From the NCBI GenBank assembly GCA_900758885.1, contig CAAETD010000049.1, positions 1 through 28,858 on the forward strand: DNA of 28,858 nt, read 5' to 3'. The position numbers and the translations under genes are program-made. This stretch comes from an uncultured Collinsella sp. (GTDB lineage: Bacteria > Actinomycetota > Coriobacteriia > Coriobacteriales > Coriobacteriaceae). The first letter of the stretch is position 1, and every line of letters starts with the position of its first letter. Below are positions 7,908-15,100 of this stretch, one piece after another. The notes below the pieces were generated by a model. That model had not been told where the DNA came from, made no database searches, and saw only the letters and a list, made by a program, of their open reading frames with translations.

Positions 7908-8444
7908 CTACTTGGCGGCCTTACCCAGCTTGCGGCGGATGTGCTCGCCAACGTAGTGGATACCCTTGCCCTTGTAAGGCTCGGGAGGACGATGACCGCG
8001 GATCTCAGCGGCGATCTGACCGACCTGCTGCTTGTTGATACCCTTGACGTTCACGTGGGTGTTGTCGGGAACCTCGAAGGTGATGCCCTCGGGAGCCTCG
8101 ACGATCACGGGGTGCGAGAAGCCCAGGGAGAACTCGAGGTTCTTACCCTTCTGCTGCACGCGGTAACCGACGCCGGCGAGCTCGAGCTTCTTCTCGAAGC
8201 CCTCGGAAACGCCAACAACCATGTTGTGGATGAGGGCGCGGGTGAGGCCGTGGCGGGCACGGGTCTCACGCTCGTCGTCGGGACGGGAAACGGTGAGGAC
8301 GTTGTCCTCGACGTTGATAGCGAGCTTCTCAAAGACATCGAGCTCGAGCTGGCCCTTGGGGCCCTTGACGACAACGTTGTTGCCGTTGACTGCCACTTCG
8401 ACTCCGGCGGGAATCTGGACAGGCTTATTACCGATACGAGACAC
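7908..8444 (-). CDS. rplF: 50S ribosomal protein L6, GTG start
   Basis: L6, near the factor-binding site of the large subunit; 178 residues in two repeated domains. N-terminal MSRIGNKPVQIPAGVEV and C-terminal RGHRPPEPYKGKGIHYVGEHIRRKLGK are diagnostic. The start is GTG, with AAGGAG six bases upstream. It follows rpsH by 33 bases. Confidence 0.97.
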   Translation of the reverse strand: MSRIGNKPVQIPAGVEVAVNGNNVVVKGPKGQLELDVFEKLAINVEDNVLTVSRPDDERETRARHGLTRALIHNMVVGVSEGFEKKLELAGVGYRVQQKGKNLEFSLGFSHPVIVEAPEGITFEVPDNTHVNVKGINKQQVGQIAAEIRGHRPPEPYKGKGIHYVGEHIRRKLGKAAK

Positions 8445-8477
8445 GGTGATCTCCTTTCCTTCTACCTACCGAGCGAA

Positions 8478-8876
8478 TTACCAGACGTAAGCGATGATCT
8501 CGCCGCCGACGTTGTGCTTGCGAGCATCGCGGTCGGTCATGACGCCATGGCTGGTGGAAATAATGGCGGTACCAAGGCCACCGCGGACGCGGGGCATGTC
8601 GGCAACGCCGGTGTACTTACGCAGGCCCGGCTTGGAAATGCGGCGGATGCCGTTGATGACCTTAGCCTTCTTGGGACCATACTTAAGCGTGATGTGCAGA
8701 GTCTTCTGGGGAACGGTGTCCTCGACATCGTAGCCCTCGATGTAGCCCTCCTCGTGCAGAACACGAGCGATCTCGACGAGCTTCTTGCTGCTCGGCATGG
8801 AGACCGTGGCCTTGTTCACAGAGTTAGCGTTACGGATGCGCGTAAGCATATCTGCGATCGGGTCTGTAAGGTTCAT
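8478..8876 (-). CDS. rpsH: 30S ribosomal protein S8
   Basis: S8, primary 16S rRNA-binding protein, 132 residues: MNLTDPIADMLTRIRNAN at the start and GLGTAIISTSHGVMTDRDAR near the end are family signatures. In E. coli S8 represses the spc operon by binding near rplE. Here AAGGAG lies upstream of the ATG and a 119-base gap separates it from rpsN. That gap contains short GC-rich stems such as GGC-TTT-GCC but no U tract, and I cannot identify an S8 operator in it. Confidence 0.97.
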   Translation of the reverse strand: MNLTDPIADMLTRIRNANSVNKATVSMPSSKKLVEIARVLHEEGYIEGYDVEDTVPQKTLHITLKYGPKKAKVINGIRRISKPGLRKYTGVADMPRVRGGLGTAIISTSHGVMTDRDARKHNVGGEIIAYVW

Positions 8877-8995
8877 ACAGATTCTCCTTCGTTCTTGATG
8901 AACACGTGCTCTTGGTTCTTCACCGCCCTTAACGGCAAAGCCTTTTTAGCGCGTTTTCCCTGTTCCAAACGGATGCTTGAAACGCTGGTAGTGAC

Positions 8996-9181
8996 TTACC
9001 AGCTGGCCTTCTTAACGCCGGGAAGCTCGCCCTTGAGTGCAAGCTCACGGAAGCAGACACGGCACAGGCCGAACTTGCGGTACACAGAGTGCGGACGGCC
9101 GCAGCGCTGGCAGCGCGTGTACTCACGAGTAGAGAACTTCTGCTTGCGATTGCACTTGACGATCATCGATGTCTTAGCCAC
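8996..9181 (-). CDS. rpsN: 30S ribosomal protein S14, type Z
   Basis: S14 of the short zinc-ribbon class, 61 residues. Four cysteines form two CxxC pairs (CQRC and CRVC), the C+ form kept by most Gram-positive and actinobacterial operons. Family segments are YTRCQRCGRPHSVYRKFGLCR and FRELA-KGELPGVKKASW. The start codon is GTG, preceded by a perfect AGGAGG six bases upstream. It lies between rplE and rpsH. Confidence 0.97.
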   Translation of the reverse strand: MAKTSMIVKCNRKQKFSTREYTRCQRCGRPHSVYRKFGLCRVCFRELALKGELPGVKKASW

Positions 9182-9210
9182 TTATATCCTCCTCACATAG
9201 AGTATTGTTC

Positions 9211-9252
9211 GCCCCAAGCGCCGCCCCCTTGTGGGAACGGCGCTTATAGGGC
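9211..9252 (-). other. Intra-operon hairpin between rplE and rpsN
   Basis: Stem AAGCGCCG (9216-9223) / CGGCGCTT (9238-9245) with an inner CCC/GGG pairing and an outer GCCC/GGGC pairing. No U tract follows on the minus strand, so it looks like a stability or processing element, or a partial attenuator, not a terminator. Confidence 0.5.
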
Positions 9253-9260
9253 AGGTGAAC

Positions 9261-9818
9261 CTATTTCTTGAACGGGAAACCGAAGGCGTCCAGAAGGGCC
9301 TTGGCCTCCTCATCGGTGTTGGCGGTGGTCACGAAAGTGATGTCCATACCACGCTGGTGATCGACGGAGTCGAAGTCGATCTCGGGGAAGATGAGCTGCT
9401 CGGTGACGCCCATGGAGAAGTTACCACGGCCGTCGAAGCTCTTGGCGGAGATGCCGCGGAAGTCGCGGATACGGGGGATCGCGACGGAGGTCAGACGATC
9501 GAAGAACTCCCACATACGGTCGCCACGCAGGGTAACCTTGCAGCCGATCGGCATACCGGCGCGCAGGCGGAAGGTAGCGATGGACTTGCGGGCACGGGTG
9601 ATCATCGGCTGCTGGCCGGTGATGGCGCGCAGGTCGCGCACGGCACCGTCGATGGCCTTGGAATCGGTAGCGGCCTCGCCGACACCCATGTTCACGACGA
9701 TCTTCTCAAACTTGGGGATCATCATGACGTTCTCGTACTGGAACTTGTCCTGAAGCTGCTGCTTGACCTCGTTGTTGTACTTGGTCTTCAGACGCGGCAC
9801 ATACTTCTCTTCTGCCAT
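9261..9818 (-). CDS. rplE: 50S ribosomal protein L5
   Basis: L5, 5S rRNA-binding protein contacting P-site tRNA; 185 residues. Family signatures include PKFEKIVVNMGVGEA, ITGQQPMITRARKSIA-F-LR-G-PIG-KVTLRG and the C-terminal NTDEEAKALLDAFGFPFKK. AAGGAG precedes the ATG. This is the first gene of the unit: upstream there is no rplX but a promoter-bearing gap and then the terminator of another operon. Confidence 0.97.
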   Translation of the reverse strand: MAEEKYVPRLKTKYNNEVKQQLQDKFQYENVMMIPKFEKIVVNMGVGEAATDSKAIDGAVRDLRAITGQQPMITRARKSIATFRLRAGMPIGCKVTLRGDRMWEFFDRLTSVAIPRIRDFRGISAKSFDGRGNFSMGVTEQLIFPEIDFDSVDHQRGMDITFVTTANTDEEAKALLDAFGFPFKK

Positions 9819-9955
9819 TGTTCACTCCTTCTTGGGGTTTTAAGCACGGGGCGTGGCCACGATGGGTTGTCCTCGTGCCTCCTGGCTGCATCCGCGCCGC
9901 TCATGGCATTTCGCGGTTTGGACTCGACGCAGCAGGAGCCGACAAAACAATCGGT
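9819..9955 (-). promoter_or_regulatory. Leader of the rplE operon with possible fold
   Basis: From the predicted start near 9949 about 130 bases of leader precede rplE. It contains complementary segments CTCCTGCTGC and GCAGCCAGGAG (plus-strand positions about 9930-9940 and 9879-9889) that could pair with a one-base bulge, enclosing about 40 bases. A leader of this size on a ribosomal operon could carry feedback control, for example by S8, but no known motif is recognised. Confidence 0.35.
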
Positions 9956-9984
9956 ACTATACGCGCATTGGGTGCGTATTTCCA
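9956..9984 (-). promoter_or_regulatory. Promoter for the rplE-led ribosomal operon
   Basis: Minus-strand TGGAAA (9979-9984, 4/6 to the -35 consensus), 17 bases, then TATAGT (9956-9961, 5/6 to the -10 consensus). Spacing and match are good for a housekeeping sigma promoter, and it is well placed to start the shortened spc operon. The remaining part of the gap (9985-10039) shows nothing I can name. Confidence 0.6.
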
Positions 9985-10039
9985 GAAAAACCTCGTCTGC
10001 CTGCACAACTCCACAACTCCCCCGCACATAGTGATCCCC

Positions 10040-10113
10040 AAAAAGCAGTTGCGGTGAAATAGGGACTGTTGGGCGACCTAACAGGCTTAAACAATCCGTA
10101 TTTCACCGCAACT
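10040..10113 (-). terminator. Rho-independent terminator after the xdhC-like gene
   Basis: A perfect 15-bp stem AGTTGCGGTGAAATA (10047-10061) / TATTTCACCGCAACT (10099-10113), extended inward by GGACTGTT/AACAATCC with one mismatch. On the minus strand it is followed after GC by five T residues. It lies 17 bases after the stop of the xdhC-like gene and insulates it from the ribosomal operon. Confidence 0.75.
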
Positions 10114-10130
10114 TATTGGTGGGGATGCGA

Positions 10131-11174
10131 TTAGCGCTTGCGGGGGACGAGTTTGGTGCGGCGCAGGTGGATCATCTCGGCGGCGATGGAGATGGCGATC
10201 TCCTCGGGGTCCTCGGCCTGAATGGCAACGCCGATCGGCAGGTGCAGCTCGTCGATCTGGTCCTGCGTAAAGCCTTCCTGCTCCAAGCGAGCCCGCACAA
10301 AGGCCGTCTTGCGACGCGAGCCCAAGCAGCCCAGATAGGCGGGTTTGGCACGCATGACCTGAATCACCACGTCGAGATCAGATTTGTGACCCGCCGTGGC
10401 GACGACCACCAAGTCGCGCGGACCGATGGGGCACTGCTCGCTCAGGTTCTTGTAATCGACCAGGCGACGATCGTAGACACCGGGCACCCATTCGGGCGTC
10501 AACGTGCCGGGGCGGTCATCGCACGCCACGACGGCAAAGCCCGCCGCCGTGAGCACGCGCGCCGTCGCGGCGCCCACGTGTCCGCAGCCAAAGATGTAGG
10601 TCAGGCCCTCGGGGCAGAGCGTCTCGACGTGCGCCGTGGGAATCTCGGAGGCCGCATTGGTGTAGGTGACCTCACTCCCCTCCTCCACCAGCGAAAGCCC
10701 GGGGCAGCCCGCAATGGTGCGGCGCGATTCCTCGCCATGGTACTCGGCCACATCGCCCTCGAGCGCGCTCGCGATAAACGGCTCAAAGTCGATGACGAAG
10801 TCGCCGATGCGTCGATAGACCAAGATGTCGGCAATTTCCTGGAACAACGGTGCCTGGGTCGCATCCAGATGCAGATAGCACAGGCAGATGGCTCCGCCGC
10901 AGATCATGCCGGTATCGGAGTTCTCGCCGCCCATGGTGTAGCGGACTAGACGCGATTGCCCCGCGGCCAGCAGCTCTCGCGCCTCGTCCAGCGCAAAGAG
11001 CTCGATCTTGCCGCCGCCGATGGTGCCCGCCTGGCTACCGTCGGCAAAGACGACCATCCAGGCGCCCACGCCGCGCGGCGACGACCCCGCCGTGCCGGCC
11101 ACGACCACGAGCTCGCACGTCTCGCCAGCACGCAGGGCGGCAAGCGCCGCATTCACAACATCGAGCTTTTCCAT
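10131..11174 (-). CDS. xdhC: XdhC/CoxI-family molybdenum hydroxylase maturation factor
   Basis: XdhC-type proteins bind molybdenum cofactor and help sulfurate and insert it into xanthine dehydrogenase-type hydroxylases. The 347 residues show the XdhC/CoxI N-terminal domain (TAGSSPRGVGAW at 28-39, GTIGGGKIE at 50-58, MICGG with Cys92 at 90-94) and a C-terminal Rossmann domain (YIFGCGHVGAATARVL, about 193-208, then CDDRP). Nine bases separate it from yqeB, so the two form a transcript ending at the hairpin at 10040-10113. The hydroxylase it would serve is not in this window. Subfamily (true XdhC or a selenium-system paralogue) cannot be settled by eye. Confidence 0.85.
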   Translation of the reverse strand: MEKLDVVNAALAALRAGETCELVVVAGTAGSSPRGVGAWMVVFADGSQAGTIGGGKIELFALDEARELLAAGQSRLVRYTMGGENSDTGMICGGAICLCYLHLDATQAPLFQEIADILVYRRIGDFVIDFEPFIASALEGDVAEYHGEESRRTIAGCPGLSLVEEGSEVTYTNAASEIPTAHVETLCPEGLTYIFGCGHVGAATARVLTAAGFAVVACDDRPGTLTPEWVPGVYDRRLVDYKNLSEQCPIGPRDLVVVATAGHKSDLDVVIQVMRAKPAYLGCLGSRRKTAFVRARLEQEGFTQDQIDELHLPIGVAIQAEDPEEIAISIAAEMIHLRRTKLVPRKR

Positions 11175-11183
11175 TGCCGCCTT

Positions 11184-11978
11184 CTATCCTCTAAAGATAT
11201 CGGTGAGCATAGCGAGTGCCTCGAGCACGCCGCCGCCGACCGACGTCGCCTTGTCCGAAATGTAGTTGATATAGCTGGCATCGCCACGCGGATCGACATC
11301 GGCGCATTTAAAGCCCTCAGTCACCTGCACGCCGTTCGCCAAAAGCCCGCGCAGGCAGCCATCGATCTGCGTGCACATGGGCGTATCGTCCGCGTAGCCA
11401 ATCACGTCTCCGGCGCTCACGATGTCGCCGATTGCGCGGTCGGACCGAAACACGCCGGCGGCGGGGCTGTGGATAACGCGCTCCTTGCCATAGCCGGCGA
11501 TCACGCCCGGCACGCCCGTGTTGGGCTGGGGCGAGCCCTGGGTAATGACGCGGCCCAAAAAATGCCCGCGCATGGTCTCGACCACGGCGTCGCAATCGAC
11601 CGGCGCGGTAAAGCCCGGACCCACGGCGATGACGGTAGGCGCCATGTCGCGCGTGGTGCCCAGGTTGCGCTTGGCCAAAATCGCGTCGACCACAGCCGCG
11701 GGTTTAAGCTCATCGAGCATCTTGGCCTGAGGGTCCACCACGACGGCAACATCCCCCGCTTGGGTAATCTCGAGCGCCTCTGCCGGCGTCTGCGCCAAGC
11801 GAGCGCGAATGCCCTCGACCTGGACCTCGCCCAGGCGAATAGCCTCGCAAAAACTGATTGTGCGGCGGATGCACGTGGGAACCGCGATATCGGCCATAAC
11901 GACCGACACGCCGGCGCGCACCAAGCGAGCGGCGACACCCGTGGCGATATCGCCGGCGCCGCGAACATAAACGAGCAT
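11184..11978 (-). CDS. yqeB: YqeB, selenium-dependent molybdenum hydroxylase accessory protein
   Basis: YqeB/EF2563-family protein, 264 residues, found with selenium-dependent molybdenum hydroxylases; its exact biochemical role is not established. An N-terminal Rossmann-like motif VRGAGDIATGVAARL is at 5-19. The C-terminal half has IAVGPGFTAPVDCDAVVETMRG and GRVITQGSPQPNTG, both typical, and a segment resembling a lipoyl/biotinyl-like fold (HSPAAGVFRSDRAIGDIVSAGDVIG). A GGAGGTG site precedes the ATG. It is divergent from yqeC and followed by the xdhC-like gene. Confidence 0.88.
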   Translation of the reverse strand: MLVYVRGAGDIATGVAARLVRAGVSVVMADIAVPTCIRRTISFCEAIRLGEVQVEGIRARLAQTPAEALEITQAGDVAVVVDPQAKMLDELKPAAVVDAILAKRNLGTTRDMAPTVIAVGPGFTAPVDCDAVVETMRGHFLGRVITQGSPQPNTGVPGVIAGYGKERVIHSPAAGVFRSDRAIGDIVSAGDVIGYADDTPMCTQIDGCLRGLLANGVQVTEGFKCADVDPRGDASYINYISDKATSVGGGVLEALAMLTDIFRG

Positions 11979-12080
11979 TCCCGGGGCACCTCCCTGTGCT
12001 ACGGTTTGAGCAGAGCAAAAGCGGCTCGACCGCTACTCTGATGATTATTTATTATCACAGTATTATACGGCGGTGAACAG
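11979..12080. promoter_or_regulatory. Divergent promoter region between yqeB and yqeC
   Basis: A 102-base gap with an A+T-rich core (about 12038-12067) unlike the GC-rich flanks. On the plus strand TATTAT (12061-12066, 5/6) has only a weak -35 17 bases up; on the minus strand GATAAT and a perfect TATAAT are available. The core contains TGAT and ATCA half-sites as an imperfect palindrome, which could be an operator. Exact promoters are not resolved. Confidence 0.4.
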
Positions 12081-12818
12081 ATGGAAACGGTTAGCGGCAA
12101 TCTTGCCTCGGCGCTCAGGATCGAGCCGGACATTACCGCGATTATCGGCAGCGGCGGCAAGTCGACGTTGCTCAAAACGCTGGGTCTTGAGCTCATGCGC
12201 GCTGGCGGCCGCGTGCTCCTCTGCACCACCACGCATATGCTTCCCGTTGCCGGCGTGCCATGGGACGGGTCGAATCGTCGCCTGGACGCCGTGCCTTGGA
12301 AGCCGGGCGCCTCGCATGTCCCCGGTTGCACCTGCGAGGCCTGCGCGGGCCTTGCACGCGGAGGCATCTGCCAGGCAGGCATCTTGGACCCGGAGACAGG
12401 CAAGCTCTCCGCCCCCGCCGAGCCGCTCAACGAGCTGGCGCAGCGCTTTGACTATGTGTTGGCCGAGGCAGATGGCAGCAAGCGACTCCCGCTCAAGGCG
12501 CATGCCGCCTGGGAGCCGGTAATTCCCGCCGCCACGGCAAACGTTGTCTGGGTCGTCGGCGCCTCGGGACTGGGCAAACCCGTCGCCGAGGTTGTCCACC
12601 GCCCCGAGCTCTTTTGCGAGCGTTGCGGCTGCGAGCTCACCGACACTGCCACCCCAGAGCGCGTCGCCCAGGTGCTCAATGCCGAGCTGCGGATGCTGAA
12701 CCTCAACAATGCCCGCGTCATGCTCAACCAAGTCGACACGCTCAGCGACCCCACGATGGCCGACCGCTTCGAGGCAGCCCTCGGCCGCCCCCTCATCGCC
12801 ACCAGCCTCAAGGGGTAG
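12081..12818 (+). CDS. yqeC: YqeC, selenium-dependent hydroxylase accessory protein
   Basis: YqeC-family putative P-loop protein, 245 residues, co-occurring with yqeB and selenium-dependent molybdenum hydroxylases. The Walker A motif IIGSGGKSTLL is at 21-31, TTTHM follows at 49-53, and the family motif LAEADGSKRLPLKAHA is at 127-142. Two Cys pairs stand out (CTCEAC near 83-88 and CERCGC near 178-183) and might bind metal; that is inference. It is the only gene of the locus on the plus strand. Its TAG stop lies inside the left arm of the 37-bp inverted repeat that follows, so the last codons are set by that repeat's insertion point. Confidence 0.88.
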   Translation: METVSGNLASALRIEPDITAIIGSGGKSTLLKTLGLELMRAGGRVLLCTTTHMLPVAGVPWDGSNRRLDAVPWKPGASHVPGCTCEACAGLARGGICQAGILDPETGKLSAPAEPLNELAQRFDYVLAEADGSKRLPLKAHAAWEPVIPAATANVVWVVGASGLGKPVAEVVHRPELFCERCGCELTDTATPERVAQVLNAELRMLNLNNARVMLNQVDTLSDPTMADRFEAALGRPLIATSLKG

Positions 12819-12917
12819 CTAATTTGGGACGGGGCTCTTTTAGCTACCCCATGTTGAGAGAAAAATCATCAGGCAGGCAAGGGTAGCTAAAAGAGCCCCG
12901 TCCCAAATTAGCTACCC
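12813..12917. repeat. 37-bp perfect inverted repeat between convergent genes
   Basis: Arms 12813-12849 and 12881-12917 are exact reverse complements over 37 bases, with a 31-base spacer. Each arm itself begins GGGTAGCTA and ends TAGCTACCC, so an arm can also fold alone. The left arm supplies the stop of yqeC; the right arm ends 14 bases before the stop of hyuA on the other strand. It could act as a bidirectional transcription stop, but there is no U tract next to the stem. The arm-within-arm symmetry resembles dispersed palindromic elements. Confidence 0.85.
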
Positions 12918-12931
12918 TGGCGGCCTTCCTG

Positions 12932-14299
12932 TTAGCGGGGCACGTAGCGGCCGGGCTGGGCTCCGGTGGGCTCGCCGTCGCGCGCGGCCAGCACGCCGTT
13001 CACAAACACAGCCTTGGCGCGGCCATGTGCCTCAAAACCCTCGAGCGGCGTGTAGTCCACAGCCTGATGCTGCGTCGCCGCGCGAATGGTCCAGCGCGCC
13101 TTGGGATCCCACACGCACACGTCGGCATCGGCACCCTCGGCAAGACATCCCTTGCGCGGATACATGCCAAAGACGCGCGCCGGGTTCTCGCTCATCAAGC
13201 GGCACAGGTCCTCAGGACCCAGCTGTCCCTCAAAGCTCGTAGCGATCGCGACGGGGCGATGCTCCACACCGGGCCCGCCGTTGGGAATCGCGCGGAAGTC
13301 GTCGCGCCCGCGGTCCTTTTGCCCGTGCAGGTTAAAGCTGCAGTGATCGGTCGCAATCGTATCGATCTCGCCGGCCACAAGCGCCTCGCGCAGGGCTGCA
13401 CGGTCGCCGGCATGGCGCAACGGCGGACTCATCACATATTTGGCGCCCGCAAAGCCGTCCTCGCCCTGCTCCAAATAGCACGTATCGTCGAGCATCAGAT
13501 ACTGAGGGCAGGTCTCGACATAGATATTCTTCTGCCCGCGCGCCTTGGCGGCACGGATGGCCTCGAGCCCCAGCTTGGTCGAAAGGTGCACCACGTTGAC
13601 CGGTGCGTCGCCGGCCAGGTGCGCCAGGTATAGCAGACGGCTCACTGCCTCGGCCTCGCACACATCCGGACGGCTGAGCGCATGGCCCTCGGGCCCGTGG
13701 ATACCCTGCTCAAACACGCGCTTCTGCAGCTCATTCACCAGCGTACCGTTCTCGCAATGCACACACAGTATGCCGCCAATACGCTTGAGCTCCTCGAGCA
13801 CCTCGAGCGTCTCGGCATCGTCCAAGCGCAGATGATCGTAGGCAAAGTAGGTCTTGAACGACGATACGCCCGCCTCGCGCATGGCCGAAAGATCGGTGCG
13901 GTTGCGCTCGTTCCACTCGGCGAGTGCCATATGAAAGGCGTAGTTAGCCGTGCAGGTTCCGTCGGCGCGGCGATGCCACTCGGCCAAGGCATCGGGCATG
14001 GTCACGCCGCGATCGGCCGTCGCGTAGTCCACGATGGTCGTCGTACCGCCGCAGGCAGCCGCGCGCGTGCCGGTCTCAAAGCTATCGGCTGTCCAATCCA
14101 TGCCGGTCCAGCACTGCATGTGCGTGTGTCCGTCGATAAAGCCGGGAAACACCCAGCAGCCCGCGGCGTCCTCGACGGTATCGCCCTCGGCCGGCTCAAT
14201 CGCCGCGGCGATCCGCGCGATCTTATCGCCATCCATGGCAAGATCGGCGCGGCGAAGCCCCTGTGGCGTCACGAGCGCGCCGTTTTTGATGATGATCAT
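12932..14299 (-). CDS. hyuA: Hydantoinase/dihydropyrimidinase-family amidohydrolase (YgeZ/HyuA)
   Basis: Ring-opening cyclic amidohydrolase, 455 residues, TIM barrel with a binuclear metal centre. Ligands follow the dihydropyrimidinase pattern: GHTH with His58 and His60, the carboxylated Lys149 in SSFKTYFAY, His181 in CVHCENG, His238 in VVHLSTK and Asp318 in IATDHCSFN. In this gene neighbourhood the family is annotated as YgeZ/HyuA. Likely job: hydrolyse a hydantoin- or purine-derived ring to a ureido acid. AAGGAGC precedes the ATG, and only nine bases separate it from mocA upstream. The true substrate cannot be read from sequence. Confidence 0.92.
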   Translation of the reverse strand: MIIIKNGALVTPQGLRRADLAMDGDKIARIAAAIEPAEGDTVEDAAGCWVFPGFIDGHTHMQCWTGMDWTADSFETGTRAAACGGTTTIVDYATADRGVTMPDALAEWHRRADGTCTANYAFHMALAEWNERNRTDLSAMREAGVSSFKTYFAYDHLRLDDAETLEVLEELKRIGGILCVHCENGTLVNELQKRVFEQGIHGPEGHALSRPDVCEAEAVSRLLYLAHLAGDAPVNVVHLSTKLGLEAIRAAKARGQKNIYVETCPQYLMLDDTCYLEQGEDGFAGAKYVMSPPLRHAGDRAALREALVAGEIDTIATDHCSFNLHGQKDRGRDDFRAIPNGGPGVEHRPVAIATSFEGQLGPEDLCRLMSENPARVFGMYPRKGCLAEGADADVCVWDPKARWTIRAATQHQAVDYTPLEGFEAHGRAKAVFVNGVLAARDGEPTGAQPGRYVPR

Positions 14300-14308
14300 A
14301 ATTGCTCC

Positions 14309-14923
14309 TTATTGATTGATGCTGTTGGCCACGCGATCAAAATACGAGCAGGCCGCGATATGCTCCGTTATGCGTCGCTGTCCCTTGGTGGTATCGACGT
14401 CCCACAGCTCGTAGGCACGCGCCTCGACCAGCACCACATCAATACGGTCCTTGAGGATCGAACCGCCGCCGTCCTTGCCCTCAAGACGCATAAGTGCATC
14501 GAACAATTCCGCCGGAAAGAGCACCGGGCTCGAAGGCTCACCGTTGCACGCAAGACGCACCGGATGCTTGCGGCCACACTCGTCAAATGCACGAACCATT
14601 GCCTCAAAAGAATCCGAACTCACGAGCGGCTGGTCGCCCGGCAAAAAGAGGCAACCTTTCCAGTTGCGTTCGACCCCCCACGAAAGACCCGCGCGGACGC
14701 TTTCGCTGCGCAGCTCGCCATCGTGCAGCACGCACGGGCAATGCTTGTCCTCGCAAATCTGGGCGACCTCGGGCCAACGCGTCGAAACCACGGCGTCAAA
14801 GCCCTGGGGAACCGAATCGATGGTCCGGGCAATCAGCGGCTCGCCATAGATATCGGCAAGCATCTTGTTAGAGCCAAACCGCTTGCCCTCGCCCGAAGCC
14901 ATAATGACGCAACCGAGTTTCAT
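14309..14923 (-). CDS. mocA: MocA-like molybdenum cofactor cytidylyltransferase
   Basis: MobA-like nucleotidyltransferase of the MocA/YgfJ branch, 204 residues, expected to convert Mo-molybdopterin to the cytosine dinucleotide form used by xanthine dehydrogenase-type enzymes. The nucleotide-binding loop MASGEGKRFGSNKML is at 8-22, LPGDQPLV at 94-101 carries the metal-binding Asp, and CNGEPSSPVLFP contains the family G-PxSPxLFP pattern. GGGGAGG precedes the ATG. It follows arcC after 177 bases that contain a hairpin, and it runs into hyuA with a nine-base gap. Confidence 0.88.
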   Translation of the reverse strand: MKLGCVIMASGEGKRFGSNKMLADIYGEPLIARTIDSVPQGFDAVVSTRWPEVAQICEDKHCPCVLHDGELRSESVRAGLSWGVERNWKGCLFLPGDQPLVSSDSFEAMVRAFDECGRKHPVRLACNGEPSSPVLFPAELFDALMRLEGKDGGGSILKDRIDVVLVEARAYELWDVDTTKGQRRITEHIAACSYFDRVANSINQ

Positions 14924-15051
14924 CTCCGCAAACCTCCCCTGGCTGCTTTGGACACCATAGTTGCTATACCCACCATACCAAGCTCACACTCCGTCGGAAC
15001 AGGCACGCACTCGTTTTCCAGCGAACGACCCTTGGCTCTCCATAGCACAAA

Positions 15052-15083
15052 GGAGGGCACCCCGCGACGCAGGGCACCCTCCT
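15052..15083 (-). terminator. Hairpin after arcC, possible weak terminator
   Basis: On the minus strand AGGAGGGTGCCC pairs with GGGTGCCCTCCT over 12 positions including two G-U wobbles; on the plus strand the same two positions are mismatches, so the structure favours minus-strand RNA. Only three T residues follow, suggesting partial termination or an mRNA stability element between arcC and mocA. Confidence 0.5.
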
Positions 15084-15100
15084 CAATGGTGCAGATATGC

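Noticed and set aside
7887..9200. Plus-strand open frame of 437 codons antisense to rplF, rpsH and rpsN
   Set aside because: Covers three ribosomal genes in antisense and has no motif.
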